NCBI RefSeq assembly: GCF_000635915.2
Contig: NZ_CP015614.1
Location: forward strand, 851,501 to 915,500
Reading direction: 5' to 3'
DNA: 64,000 nucleotides
Source of the DNA: Brevundimonas naejangsanensis
GTDB taxonomy: Bacteria > Pseudomonadota > Alphaproteobacteria > Caulobacterales > Caulobacteraceae
Part shown: piece after piece, positions 45,407 through 54,791 of the stretch
Layout: every line of letters begins with the position of its first letter
Numbering within the stretch: the first letter of the stretch is position 1
The notes under the pieces: generated by a model
The model's input: the letters and a program-made list of their open reading frames with translations, nothing else
What the model was told of the DNA's origin: nothing
Databases searched by the model: none
Program-made: the position numbers and the translations under genes

Positions 45407-46579
45407 ATGCGCGCACTGACCTGGCACGGCAAACACGATGTCCGGGTGGACACGGTTCCCGATCCCGAGATCGTCAATCCCCGCGACGCCATCATCAGGA
45501 TCACCGCCACCGCCATCTGCGGCTCGGATCTCCACCTCTATGACAGCGTCATCCCCGGCATGCACCGCGGCGACATCCTCGGCCACGAGTTCATGGGCGA
45601 GGTGGTCGAGGTGGGGCGCGGAAACACCAGCCTGCGGGTCGGGCAGAAGGTAGTGGTCCCTTTCGTGATCGCCTGCGGCCAGTGCTTCTTCTGCGGCAAG
45701 GAGCAGTATTCGGCCTGCGACAACTCCAATCCAGCCGACAAGTCCGACGCCTCCGAGATCGCCTACGGCTATCCCGCCGCCGGGCTGTTCGGCTATTCGC
45801 ACCTGACCGGCGGCTATGCGGGCGGGCAGGCCGAGTACGCGCGCATTCCCTATTCGGACTTCGGACCTATCGTCGTGCCTCACGGCGTCGAGGACGAGAG
45901 GGTGCTCTTCCTGTCTGACATCTTCCCGACCGGCTGGATGGCGGCGGAAAACGCCGGGATCGAGCCGGGCGACACCGTGGTGGTCTGGGGTTGCGGCCCG
46001 GTCGGCCTGTTCACCATCAAGAGCGCCATCCACATGGGCGCGGCGCGGGTGATCGCCATCGACCACCATCCGCGTCGTCTCGCCCTGGCGAAACAGAACG
46101 GGGCCGAGGTGCTCAACTATCACGAGGTCAAGGTGCTGGAGGCGCTCAAGGAGATGACGGCGGGCATCGGACCCGACGCCTGCATCGACGCAGTGGGCAT
46201 GGAGGCGCACGGTTTCGCGCCGGACAACATCATCGACGCCGTCAAGCAGGAGACGAAACTGGGCACGGACCGTCAGCACGTCCTGCGCGAGGCGATCATG
46301 GCCTGCCGCAAGGGAGGGCGCATCTCCATGCCGGGTGTCTATGGCGGGATCGGCGACAAGCTGCCGATCGGGGCCTTCATGCAGAAGGGGCTGACCTTGA
46401 AGACGGGGCAGACCCATGTGCAGAAATACCTGCCCAAGCTGCTGGAGCTGGTGATGGACGGTCAGATCGACACCACGGACCTCATCAGCCATCGCCTTCC
46501 CCTTGAGGAGGCCGCAACGGCATACAAGAACTTCCACGACAATCCCAACGAGTGGACCAAGGTTGTCCTCAAACCTTGA
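45407..46579 (+). CDS. Zinc-dependent alcohol dehydrogenase (formaldehyde-dehydrogenase-like)
   Basis: 390-residue medium-chain dehydrogenase. Zinc and catalytic motifs: [29 protein letters not shown], and the structural-zinc cluster [18 protein letters not shown]. The Rossmann motif is [20 protein letters not shown] followed by [10 protein letters not shown], so NAD is the likely cofactor. The nearest relatives by eye are glutathione-independent formaldehyde dehydrogenases. It follows the SRPBCC gene by 18 bp. Confidence 0.92.
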   Translation: MRALTWHGKHDVRVDTVPDPEIVNPRDAIIRITATAICGSDLHLYDSVIPGMHRGDILGHEFMGEVVEVGRGNTSLRVGQKVVVPFVIACGQCFFCGKEQYSACDNSNPADKSDASEIAYGYPAAGLFGYSHLTGGYAGGQAEYARIPYSDFGPIVVPHGVEDERVLFLSDIFPTGWMAAENAGIEPGDTVVVWGCGPVGLFTIKSAIHMGAARVIAIDHHPRRLALAKQNGAEVLNYHEVKVLEALKEMTAGIGPDACIDAVGMEAHGFAPDNIIDAVKQETKLGTDRQHVLREAIMACRKGGRISMPGVYGGIGDKLPIGAFMQKGLTLKTGQTHVQKYLPKLLELVMDGQIDTTDLISHRLPLEEAATAYKNFHDNPNEWTKVVLKP

Positions 46580-46676
46580 ACGCGCCTCCCGGCCCTCGGG
46601 CTTCTGCGGGCAGGACAAGGGACGTCTGCATTGGCGACGGGCATTCATGGCGGAGCCTGTTGGGAGGAGAAAATAT

Positions 46677-46691
46677 GTTCCGGCTTTGTTC
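46677..46691 (+). promoter_or_regulatory. LexA box upstream of dinB-alkB
   Basis: GTTC (46677-46680), seven bases, GTTC (46688-46691): an exact alphaproteobacterial LexA operator, ending 21 bp before the dinB ATG at 46713. It predicts SOS control of dinB and the overlapping alkB-like gene. Confidence 0.75.
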
Positions 46692-46712
46692 TCTTTCTGC
46701 TAGGCGTGGCTT

Positions 46713-47801
46713 ATGGACGTCGCTCCGCCTCGCAAGATCATCCATGTGGACATGGACGCCTTCTTCGCCTCGGTGGAGCAGAGGGACGATCCCGCCCTGC
46801 GCGGTCGTCCCGTCGCCGTAGGCCACGCCGCTTCGCGCGGCGTGGTCGCCGCCGCCAGCTATGAGGCGCGCAAGTTCGGCGTGCGGTCGGCCATGCCCTC
46901 GAGCACGGCCTTGCGGAAGTGCCCGGAACTGATCTTCACGCCGCCCCGATTCGAGGTCTATCGCGCCGTCTCGGCGCAGATCCACGCCATCTTCGCCGAC
47001 TATACGAACCTGATCGAACCCCTGTCCCTGGACGAGGCTTACCTCGACGTGACCGCGAACATCCGGGGCTTGCCGACGGCGTCGGCGACGGCGGAGGAGA
47101 TCCGCGCGCGCATCCTCGAGGAGACTGGTCTGACGGCCTCGGCCGGGATTTCCTACAACAAGTTCCTGGCCAAGCTGGCCTCTGACCAGCGCAAACCCAA
47201 TGGCCAGTTCGTGGTCCCGCCGGGGCGAGGAGAGGCCTTTGTCGAGGCCCTGCCGGTGAAGCGTTTCTACGGCGTCGGGCCGGTGACGGCGGAGAAGATG
47301 AACCGCCTGGGCATCGAGACCGGCGCGGACCTGCGACGCCAGTCCCTAGCCTTTCTTCAGCATCACTTCGGCAAGTCCGGCGCCTGGTACCATGGCGTGG
47401 CCCGGGGAGAGGATCATCGCCCGGTCAATCCGGATCGCGAGCGCAAGTCGAGCGGCTCGGAGACCACCTTCGCCAGCGATCTGGTCGATCCGGCGGCGAT
47501 CGAAGCCGGGCTGGACGAGATGGCGGACGATGTCTGGGCCTGGTGCGAAAAGGCCGGATCGCTGGGCCGGACCGTGACGGTGAAGGTCAAATGGGCGGAC
47601 TTCCAGCAATCGACCAGGAGCCGGTCCTTCAATGAGCCGGTCGCCTCGAAGGAACGGTTGCGCGAGATCGCCCGGCTGCTGGTGCGATCCCTCTATCCGC
47701 CGACCAGGGGCGTGCGGCTTGTCGGCGTGACCCTGTCCAATCTGGAGAAGGCGTCGCCGGGAGCGCCGTCTAGGGCTTCTGTGGGCGAGCTGGCGCTGTG
47801 A
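46713..47801 (+). CDS. dinB: DNA polymerase IV
   Basis: Y-family translesion polymerase of 362 residues. Motifs: KIIHVDMDAFFASVEQRDDP (first metal-binding Asp residues), PLSLDEAYLDVTANIRG (SxDE catalytic pair) and the helix-hairpin-helix RFYGVGPVTAEKMNRLGI. The little-finger domain follows, and a terminal beta-clamp peptide is not obvious. ATG 46713 has no good ribosome-binding site; the LexA box is right upstream. The stop overlaps the alkB-like GTG. Confidence 0.95.
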   Translation: MDVAPPRKIIHVDMDAFFASVEQRDDPALRGRPVAVGHAASRGVVAAASYEARKFGVRSAMPSSTALRKCPELIFTPPRFEVYRAVSAQIHAIFADYTNLIEPLSLDEAYLDVTANIRGLPTASATAEEIRARILEETGLTASAGISYNKFLAKLASDQRKPNGQFVVPPGRGEAFVEALPVKRFYGVGPVTAEKMNRLGIETGADLRRQSLAFLQHHFGKSGAWYHGVARGEDHRPVNPDRERKSSGSETTFASDLVDPAAIEAGLDEMADDVWAWCEKAGSLGRTVTVKVKWADFQQSTRSRSFNEPVASKERLREIARLLVRSLYPPTRGVRLVGVTLSNLEKASPGAPSRASVGELAL

Positions 47802-48388
47802 CAGCCATGCTCCAGGCGGACCTGTTCGGGCACGCCCCCCAGCCTGCCGTGCCTCCGGGCTTCGACTATTGGCCGGATGTCCTGTCGGCGTTCGAGCAGG
47901 CAGCGGTGGTCGAGGAACTACAGCGGCTGGATTTCAGGCCTTATGAGCACATGGGCTACCAGGGCTTCCGACAGATCGCCGCCTTCGGACGCCGCTATGA
48001 TCTGGAGCGGCGTCGACTGGAGACGGCCGCGCCGTGGCCGGACTTTCTGAAGGCGCTCCTGGGGCGTCTGACCGGACGGCTCGACCTTGATGAAGGGGCC
48101 TTCGTCCAGGCTCTGGTCAATGAATACGCCCCCGGAGCCGGTATCGGCTGGCACCGCGACAGGCCGGTTTACGGGGAGATCCTCGGCGTCTCCTTTCTCG
48201 CGCCTTGCGTGATGCGTCTGCGCCGGAAGGACGGGACGGGATGGCGTCGGTCAGCCGCGCCGCTGGCGCCCGGATCGGCCTATCGGCTGTCAGGCGCGGC
48301 GCGCAGCGACTGGGAGCATTCGATCTCGCCGATGACGGCGCTGCGCTATTCCATCACCTTCAGGACCCTGGCTGGCCAGAGCGTCTAG
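47798..48388 (+). CDS. AlkB-like 2-oxoglutarate/Fe(II) dioxygenase
   Basis: 196-residue dioxygenase that probably removes alkyl groups from nucleic-acid bases. The HxD pair lies in GIGWHRDRP, the second His in SDWEHSISP, and the 2-oxoglutarate-binding arginines in RYSITFR. VNEYAPGAGIGWH is typical of the family. It starts with a GTG that overlaps the dinB stop (GTGA); an ATG three codons in is an alternative. SOS-linked alkylation repair is inferred from the LexA box and coupling. Confidence 0.9.
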   Translation: MTAMLQADLFGHAPQPAVPPGFDYWPDVLSAFEQAAVVEELQRLDFRPYEHMGYQGFRQIAAFGRRYDLERRRLETAAPWPDFLKALLGRLTGRLDLDEGAFVQALVNEYAPGAGIGWHRDRPVYGEILGVSFLAPCVMRLRRKDGTGWRRSAAPLAPGSAYRLSGAARSDWEHSISPMTALRYSITFRTLAGQSV

Positions 48389-48817
48389 CTCGCCGGGATG
48401 TCGGCGGCTTCGGGAGGGCGATAAGCAGGCTGAACCTGATTTGCGTGCGCCACTCCTCTGCGTCCGCCGCCCAAGGCCTCTTCAACCCACCGTCGCTCCG
48501 TAGGGGCAGGCGATCTCTCTTGACGGCGGCGATGGGGGGACGGTCTTCGTCAACAAAACGCGAGATCTGCGGGAAGCGGAACATAGCATTGCTCTCGATC
48601 ATTGGCGTTATGGACCCGCGATGGGCTCCGTCCCTTCGGCGGACGGGTGGGCGTCGCAGTCGAAGGGGCGCGACGTCCGCCATTCGCGGTGGATAATCCC
48701 GCCGCTCCCGGCTAGGCGCCACGCCCGAATTCCGGACCCGGGCCTGTGCCGGGCCTTAGACACAGGGAGATGGCGGCGGGGACGCGCGACTAAGGAGGCG
48801 AGAACCGGGAGCGATCA
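48389..48817. other. Intergenic stretch without a supported gene
   Basis: A leftward frame starting MIESNAMFRFPQISRFVDED is possible but lacks a ribosome-binding site and any family sequence. No consensus promoter or strong hairpin seen. Confidence 0.4.
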
Positions 48818-49039
48818 ATGCCCTATCTGGTCACCTATGAAGCCGACGAGAAGGAACTCGCCACCTGCGTGTCCGACGAACGCGCCGCCCGGCGCCTGGC
48901 GGCTTCGTTCGAGGCTCAGGGCCTGACAGGCGTGGCCATTCAGGACCCGGGAACTGGAGAAGTGTATTCGCTCCTGGCCTTCGATCTGGGCAGGACGCAG
49001 GGGAGAACACAGCCCTTGGCTAGAAAGGTCTTGCAATGA
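48818..49039 (+). CDS. Small hypothetical protein
   Basis: 73 residues, MPYLVTYEADEKELATCVSD, with a helix (ERAARRLAASFEAQG) and strands. GGGAGC lies upstream of the ATG. The shape again resembles the small beta-alpha proteins scattered through the element. It is convergent with the GH65 gene. Not recognised. Confidence 0.6.
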   Translation: MPYLVTYEADEKELATCVSDERAARRLAASFEAQGLTGVAIQDPGTGEVYSLLAFDLGRTQGRTQPLARKVLQ

Positions 49040-49066
49040 GCGGCTAGCCGACGACGGCGCCTGACG

Positions 49067-51142
49067 TCAGGAAAAGGACAGCTCAGCGCGCTCGGCGCCG
49101 TGCCGCGCGACAAGGCGCGCCGAGCGGCCTCTCACCTGGAGGCGGTCGATTCTGACAGCCTCCCAGCCCGCTGGCAGGGTGATGGGGCGGCGGGCCCAGG
49201 TGTCCGGCTCCCCGTCGTTCACCACCAGTCCTGTCAGTCCGTAGCAGAGACCGAGCAGCATGCCGCCGAGGTTAGCGAAGAAGGGTCCGGCCGCGGGTCC
49301 GTCGGCGTGATCCAACCGGTATTCGAGGCATTGGTGAAACCGAGGCTGATCGTAGGCGGCGAAACCCTCCTCAAATAGCTTGAGCGCTAGCTCCCGGTCG
49401 CCGACCATGGCCGCCCAGACGCAGTAGAGCGCGGGCAGCATGGGCGATCCGACATAGTCGGGCCAGAGCTTGAGATAGAAGCCCAGCGTCTTGCGGCTTA
49501 CCGCGGGCGAGGCTGGATAGTCATAGGGAAACAGTCCGGCCAGGGGAGAAGGCGTGGCGCCTTTTTCCTCGCGGCGGTCATAGTCGTCATGGGCGGCGAT
49601 GACCCCGTCGGAGCGCACCGGTAGGTAGAGGTCGTCGAGAACCGCCTTCCAAGCGTCGGGCGCGGTCTTTCGCAGGCGCTCGGCGACCCGTAGGGCGCGC
49701 CGGAGAACGTCGGCGCCAGCCATGAGACTGAAGGCGTCGTTATCCGGAGGCGAAGGGACCTCGGCCGGACCCATAGACCGCAGGAGCTCGAATCCCCGAC
49801 CGGTCCGGCTCACGCGACTCACGAACCAGTCGGCCACCCCGCTGATGATCGGCCAGGCCTCTTCCTCCAGAAATCTCTCGTCGCCCGTGGCGTCGGCGAA
49901 GAGAGAGAAGGCCCGGGCCACATGCAAAGAGACATGGTCCTCGTGATGAGCGGCGTCGCCGGCGCCGGGCGCCGCCTCCTGGCCAGTGCCGGGCGCGGCT
50001 TCCCACGGATACTGCAGCCCCTGACGATCGGAGAGGCGTGCATTGGCCGCCGCAGCAGGCCGTCCTCGACTCCGGAAGCCCAGCATGGCGCGCGCCGCGT
50101 CCGGCTGCATGAGAATCAGGGGCGGGAGGCAGAAAGCGTCCACATCCCACATCACGTGCCCGTAGTAGTAGTGATAGTCCCACCATGTCGCGAGGCCGAA
50201 GATCGAGGTGGACGCCGGCGAAGCGGGGTGGGCGGAAGCATTCAAGTAGTAGAAGGCGGCGTCGACCAGCGCCTGATGCCGCGAGCTTGCGCCGACAATG
50301 ACGATCCGACCCTCCCATATTTCCGCCCAGGCTGCGCGGTTGCAGCGTCTCAGGACGTCGAAACCGTCCCGGGACGCTCGCGCCACGCGCCTGACGGCCT
50401 CCTCGTCCGGCCGCGCGTGGAGGGCGGAGGGGACCAGCGCCGCCAGTTGCCGGAAACGCGCAGGTCTTCCGGAAGTCAGCCGGATTCCATATTCTGTGCA
50501 GAGGGGCCCTGCTTCACACCAGGTCAAGACCTGACGACGGGCGGCCGCGGGGGCTTCGGTCACAAGGGCCAGGCCGCATTGGCCGAGCGCTTCGGCCGTT
50601 TCCCACAGGAGGCTGCCGTCGCAGGCAGGCTCGGGTTCGCCGGGCGTCTCGGTGCGCCGTCGGGCGACTCGTCCCGTCAGCCCGGCGATCGACACGACAG
50701 CCCGGAACTTCAGGTCGCAGGGGCCGTCGGCGGTGATCCGAACTTCCTGGGCGACGATCGAAGGGGCGGTGCGGCTGGCGAAGGCGATGACCTCCACCGA
50801 GAGGGTTCGGGTCCCGACCTGGTAGGTGAAGGCTGAGTGAAGCTCGGCGGTCGCGAAGTCGTAGGACTGCCTAAGCTCCCCGACGGCCCAGGGCTGCTCG
50901 CTCATCCAGACCCCGTCGATCGCCAGGTCCCCCGACAGGGGATAGGGCGCCGCTGCGGCGGCCTCGATCCCGCGCTCCGGGTGAGCGCCGGCCAGGCCGC
51001 TGACGAGAACCATGCCGGCGAAAAGGGGAACCTCGCGAACCCTCACGCCGATCAAGCCGTTGCCGAGATAGGCCGGCAGGTCGCCGTTGCGCGGTCCGGA
51101 AACGGGTTCGGGGCTCAGGGGCGGCGCGGGACGGTCATCCAT
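49067..51142 (-). CDS. Glycoside hydrolase family 65 protein
   Basis: 691-residue GH65-type protein (trehalose/kojibiose phosphorylase superfamily). The N-terminal beta-sandwich (GNGLIGVRVREVPLFAGMVL) leads to an (alpha/alpha)6 barrel with GHVMWDVDAFCLPPLILM, which has WDVD where phosphorylases have WDTE. The acid region is LLRSMGPAEVPSPPDNDAFS, so the Glu of GPxE is kept. These features recall the hydrolase branch (collagen glucosylgalactose glucosidase type) more than phosphorylases. It overlaps the small gene upstream by eight bases. Confidence 0.85.
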   Translation of the reverse strand: MDDRPAPPLSPEPVSGPRNGDLPAYLGNGLIGVRVREVPLFAGMVLVSGLAGAHPERGIEAAAAAPYPLSGDLAIDGVWMSEQPWAVGELRQSYDFATAELHSAFTYQVGTRTLSVEVIAFASRTAPSIVAQEVRITADGPCDLKFRAVVSIAGLTGRVARRRTETPGEPEPACDGSLLWETAEALGQCGLALVTEAPAAARRQVLTWCEAGPLCTEYGIRLTSGRPARFRQLAALVPSALHARPDEEAVRRVARASRDGFDVLRRCNRAAWAEIWEGRIVIVGASSRHQALVDAAFYYLNASAHPASPASTSIFGLATWWDYHYYYGHVMWDVDAFCLPPLILMQPDAARAMLGFRSRGRPAAAANARLSDRQGLQYPWEAAPGTGQEAAPGAGDAAHHEDHVSLHVARAFSLFADATGDERFLEEEAWPIISGVADWFVSRVSRTGRGFELLRSMGPAEVPSPPDNDAFSLMAGADVLRRALRVAERLRKTAPDAWKAVLDDLYLPVRSDGVIAAHDDYDRREEKGATPSPLAGLFPYDYPASPAVSRKTLGFYLKLWPDYVGSPMLPALYCVWAAMVGDRELALKLFEEGFAAYDQPRFHQCLEYRLDHADGPAAGPFFANLGGMLLGLCYGLTGLVVNDGEPDTWARRPITLPAGWEAVRIDRLQVRGRSARLVARHGAERAELSFS

Positions 51143-51371
51143 TCGGCGGACGCTCCGCCGGCGTCCTGGGGCGGGTCTCTTTCGACCGCCGTCGATCAGG
51201 CGGCCTCTTGAAGAGGTCGCCGACCACCGTCGCGTCCGGGCCGTCCGGACCGGCGCGCTGGCGGGACTCCCGGCCCACGCGCACCACGGCCTCGTCGTGT
51301 TCGTCAGGCTTGGGCTTGCCGCCTGGCGTCGCGGCGTTGCGCGCCCGTCCTCGGGATTGCTGAGATGTCAT
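51135..51371 (-). CDS. Small basic hydrophilic protein coupled to GH65
   Basis: 78 residues, Arg/Pro/Gly-rich (MTSQQSRGRARNAATPGGKP), likely disordered. AGGAG precedes the ATG, and its end overlaps the GH65 start by eight bases. A weak EcfG-like motif (GGAAC-N17-CGTC, 51402-51427) lies upstream; the same pattern also occurs inside a gene by chance, so I do not list it as a promoter. Confidence 0.5.
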   Translation of the reverse strand: MTSQQSRGRARNAATPGGKPKPDEHDEAVVRVGRESRQRAGPDGPDATVVGDLFKRPPDRRRSKETRPRTPAERPPNG

Positions 51372-51913
51372 GGTCGTGCTCCTGGCCGCCCCCGCTGTAC
51401 AGACGACCTCCCGACGGGAATTGTTCCTCTCCACGCGCCAGAGCCCCCCTTGTGTCGGGCGCCGGTCTTTGGACTCTTGCCTGTTAGGAAGGGGGCGGAA
51501 GCGTCGCTTTCATCGTCGTCCTCCGTCGAGACCTGGTCGAGGCTGTCCTCTTGTTTATGGCGTCGGCGGCGAAGGGCCTTGGACCGGGAGCCTCGTCGGA
51601 TGACGAGCGGCGACGCTCCGTCCCGCCTTAGATTTGCAGCCCGTGCACGGCGGGAATTCTTGCCGTGGAGAGCGGCCACAGGGTCATGCCATCGAGCTTC
51701 CGCACGGGCGGCTCCAAGTGATCCATGGAGCAGCGTGTGCGTCTCGCTCCTTGCCGCATGAATCGTGCTTCGCCGCTTGAGGGGCGGCGTTCGGCGTTGC
51801 GCCAACGGGGCGCTGGAGCCGGTTCTGTGTATCGCTCTGGCGAGGCGCGTAGGAAGTGGATGCGGCTCTACGTTTAGCCTAACCTCTTCAAAGCCTTGGG
51901 GTGGCAGGCGAAA
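51372..51913. other. Intergenic stretch without a supported gene
   Basis: Frames are Arg-rich with no ribosome-binding sites. CACGGC and GCCGTG around 51647-51668 can pair. Nothing else seen. Confidence 0.4.
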
Positions 51914-52802
51914 CTAACCCATAAGTAATTCGGCGGCTTCCGGATAACGCTGGGCTAGGCGGGTCGCCCAGTCCGCCGACATAGGGCGAGGGAGCCGCGC
52001 CTCGCTAGGTCGGGCCAGGACGAGGGCGGCCGCTTCCCGGTGGGCCGGCCAATCCATGAGGAGCTGCATGGCCACGTCGAAGTCCGGATGGCGCGCCGCG
52101 TGGTCGAAGGCCCGATCCAGGGCCGCGACGTCGTCGAAGTCGGGCAGGCGCGAGAGTTAGTTCCGAAGAACGGTCGGCTCGAACAGGCTCCAGCGCAGGT
52201 CCTGGGCCTCCTGGCGGTGTCCTTCTGCGTCCAGCACGTCGATGGAGGCGGCCTCCCAGGCCGGGGTCAGTCGCGGCGCGCCGTCGGTCGGGTTGCGGCG
52301 GTAGGTCCAGGGGCGGTTGAGCGGTGAAGGCGCCAGGGCGCCTTCCAGGGCGACGCGGGCCTCGGCGACGCGGCCAGCGTTAAGGAGACGGCGGGCCACG
52401 TCGGCGGCGACGTCAGGCGATCCAGCCTGCTCCGGCGTGACGAGCGACAGCCAGAGGTCGAGGTCGTCGGCCCGATCAGCGAGGCGGCGCAGCAGATTGA
52501 GGCGCCACGGGCGCCAGGCGTTCGAGGATCATCCGACGATGCGTGTTCAGATCATCAATCAGTTCGCCGCGTTTGCGCCAGGACACGCGGGTGCGGGCAG
52601 CGGAGATGGCGGTGATGCGCTTGTCGATTTCCAGGGCCAGCGTCTCCGGGCCCATTTCGGCCGCCAATTCGAGCCGAAGCCGGCGCTTCAGATTGGCGTT
52701 CCCCGCGGTCGCCTCGACCAGCAACTCCGCCAGGCGGGGCGCTCCGAGACGAACGAGGCTGGCGGCCGACAGCCGGGTCGAGATCCGTGGTTTTCGCGCC
52801 AT
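51914..52802 (-). pseudogene. DUF6880-like protein, decayed
   Basis: Starts MARKPRISTRLSAASLVRLG and runs in frame to HRRMILERLAPVAPQSA, then stops. The protein then picks up in another frame (LLRRLADRADDLDLWLSLVT, DVARRLLNAGRVAEARVALE). It meets a TAA at 52157-52159 where the family has Tyr (FEPTVLRN stop LSRLPDFDD), and continues in the same frame to a last stop at 51914. The middle of the family, roughly 150 residues or more, is missing, probably lost between short GGCGCC repeats near 52510. So one deletion with frameshift and one nonsense change. Confidence 0.65.
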
Positions 52803-53005
52803 GACGTCTTTGAATGGAGGCGCCGCTTCGCCGTATGCGCCGTCTCTACCACGTCCACGCCGGCGCCGCTTCTCAGGAAAGAAGATCGTCGTGTTTGCCC
52901 AAGAACGCACGACGCTTCCTTAAGCTAAACTCTACCAGCGGTGACTTTCTCAGACGCCTAGGGCGGCAAGAAGCCGCGGACCTATCGCGGAGCGCTTTTT
53001 CTTAG

Positions 53006-53045
53006 CGCCAAGGCTCCGGCGGGTATGTTCGGCGGAGCCTTGGCG
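53006..53045. repeat. Perfect 13-bp inverted repeat before radC
   Basis: CGCCAAGGCTCCG (53006-53018) and CGGAGCCTTGGCG (53033-53045) with a 14-nt spacer. A smaller GCGCT/AGCGC pair (52993-53008) abuts it. It lies in the 314-bp gap between the DUF6880 relic and the radC-Toprim-parB operon. No T-tract, so a protein-binding site (partition, transfer or operator) is as likely as a terminator. Confidence 0.6.
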
Positions 53046-53116
53046 AGACGGCGAAGGGAAAAAGGAAGGGCGGGCCGGGGCGCTCCGACTCGGAGCGAGC
53101 AGCCCTGGAGCCCGTC

Positions 53117-53797
53117 GTGTCGCAATCTGTCTCCGCTCTCCGCCCGTCCCCTTCTGCTTCCCCGTCCCCATACCCGTCGCCGAATTCATCGACCGACGCC
53201 GATATCGATCTCTTGGTCGCGGTCTTGTCCGGAGGCCCGTCCTCGCCAGCCGGCCGGACGACGGCCGCCGGCCTGGTCGACGCCTTCGGGGGGCTTGCCG
53301 GGATCGCGGCCGCCGATGAGGCCGCCTTGCGCCGCGAAGGGCTGTCGGAAGCCGAAATCACGATATTGACCCGTGTCCGGGCCCTGGCGGTCGCCATGGC
53401 GCGGGCTGAAGCCTGTCGGCGGCCGGTCCTGTCGTCCTGGAAAGCCTTGACCTCTTATCTGCGCACCGCCCTGGCCCATGCGCCAAGGGAACAGTTTCGC
53501 GCTCTGTATCTCGATAAGCGCAACATCCTCATCCGCGAGGAGTGGCGGGCCGATGGAACCGTGGATCACGCTCCCGTCTATCCTCGGGAGGTCGTGCGAC
53601 GGGCGCTTGAGCTCTCGGCCTCGGCCGTGATCCTGGTCCACAACCATCCCTCTGGCGATCCAACCCCGTCGCGGGCGGATATCGAGATGACGCGCCGGAT
53701 CATCGACGCCGCCCAGGTCTTCAACATCCAGGTCCACGACCATGTGATCGTCGGTCGAGAGGGCACGCAGAGCTTTCGCGCGCTCGGCCTGATGTGA
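53117..53797 (+). CDS. radC: RadC-family JAMM protein
   Basis: 226 residues. The C-terminal JAMM metalloprotease-like domain carries VILVHNHPSGDPTPSRADIE, and the N-terminal region has a helix-hairpin-helix-like segment (GLVDAFGGLAGIAAADEAAL). RadC proteins are common on plasmids and integrative elements; their role is not settled and involvement in repair is doubtful. It starts with GTG, and its stop overlaps the next gene's GTG. Confidence 0.9.
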   Translation: MSQSVSALRPSPSASPSPYPSPNSSTDADIDLLVAVLSGGPSSPAGRTTAAGLVDAFGGLAGIAAADEAALRREGLSEAEITILTRVRALAVAMARAEACRRPVLSSWKALTSYLRTALAHAPREQFRALYLDKRNILIREEWRADGTVDHAPVYPREVVRRALELSASAVILVHNHPSGDPTPSRADIEMTRRIIDAAQVFNIQVHDHVIVGREGTQSFRALGLM

Positions 53798-54765
53798 GCC
53801 GGCCCATGACTCGCGCCCTCCATTGCATCCTGAGTCTCCGCGAGATCGTCGCTGCGCTGGGCGGCGACCTCCATCATGGCGGTCAGAGCGCTAACGTGCC
53901 GGCGCCGGGCCACAGCCAGGCGGACCGGTCCGTCTCCCTGTTGCTCGATGGGGACCGGTTGGTGATTCACGGCTTCGGTTCGGCGGACTGGCGCGCCGTC
54001 CGCGCCCATCTTCTCAGGCTGGGGCTGATCGATGCCAGGGGCCGCCTGACGGGCGCTGGGGCGGCCGCCGTGCAACTGCCGACGGGGCCCACAAGGCCGC
54101 CGCCTCATGTCCGGATCGCCGTGGCCCAGACGATCTGGGCGAACGCCCTGCCGCTGGCGGATGGCGACCTCTGCCGCCGCTACTTTCGTCATCGCGGCGT
54201 CCGCCTTTTGACGACGCCTGCGGATCTGCGTCGCCATCCGGCCGCCCCCGTGTCGGCGTTTCGTCCAGCCGGTCAGACCTGTCCGGCCTTGATCGCGGCG
54301 ATCCGCGCGCCTGACGGCGCGATCTGCGCCGTGGAGATCGCCTATCTCGATCTCGACGGGCGAGCCGCGCGTCGTCTTCGGCTGCCCCGCAAGATGGTCG
54401 GGTCGGCGCCGACCGGCGTGGCGGTGCGCCTTTGCCCGCTCGACGCCGAGCTGCTTGTGGGCGAGGGGGTGGTGACGACGCTCTCCGCCATGGCTCGCTT
54501 CGAACGTCCCGGCTGGGCCCTGCTGACGGCTGGAAATCTGGCGCGCTGGTCGCCGCCCCCCGGCGTTCGCCGCGTGCTGATCGCGGGCGATCGCGGCAAG
54601 GCCGGGGAGGCGGCGGCTGCGAGTCTCCGCTCGCGCCTCCGGGCCATGGGCACGGGGGCCGAGATCCGTTTTCCGCCGGCGCCGTTCGGCGACTGGAACG
54701 AGGTCGAGGCCGTCGCCCGGGAGGAGAAGGAAGGGCCGGGTGGGGCGCCGGCAAGGCGGGGATAG
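53794..54765 (+). CDS. Toprim-domain protein (mobile-element primase-like)
   Basis: 323 residues with the layout of the zinc-finger/Toprim primase-helicase family of mobile elements. An N-terminal unit binds or copies DNA (MTRALHCILSLREIVAALGG, NVPAPGHSQADRSVSLLL). The Toprim domain has LLVGEGVVTTLSAM (metal-binding Glu) and VLIAGDRGKAGEAAAASLRS (Asp). A DnaG-like catalytic core is not seen. The GTG start overlaps the radC stop; ATG at 53806 is an alternative. Function in element replication is inferred from neighbours. Confidence 0.82.
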   Translation: MSRPMTRALHCILSLREIVAALGGDLHHGGQSANVPAPGHSQADRSVSLLLDGDRLVIHGFGSADWRAVRAHLLRLGLIDARGRLTGAGAAAVQLPTGPTRPPPHVRIAVAQTIWANALPLADGDLCRRYFRHRGVRLLTTPADLRRHPAAPVSAFRPAGQTCPALIAAIRAPDGAICAVEIAYLDLDGRAARRLRLPRKMVGSAPTGVAVRLCPLDAELLVGEGVVTTLSAMARFERPGWALLTAGNLARWSPPPGVRRVLIAGDRGKAGEAAAASLRSRLRAMGTGAEIRFPPAPFGDWNEVEAVAREEKEGPGGAPARRG

Positions 54766-54791
54766 GCTCCGCGGTCGGCGGGAGAAGACTC

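Noticed and set aside
51402-51427. GGAAC-N17-CGTC as an EcfG promoter for the small gene before GH65
   Set aside because: The -10 is imperfect, and the same pattern occurs inside cphA near 36343, so chance is likely.
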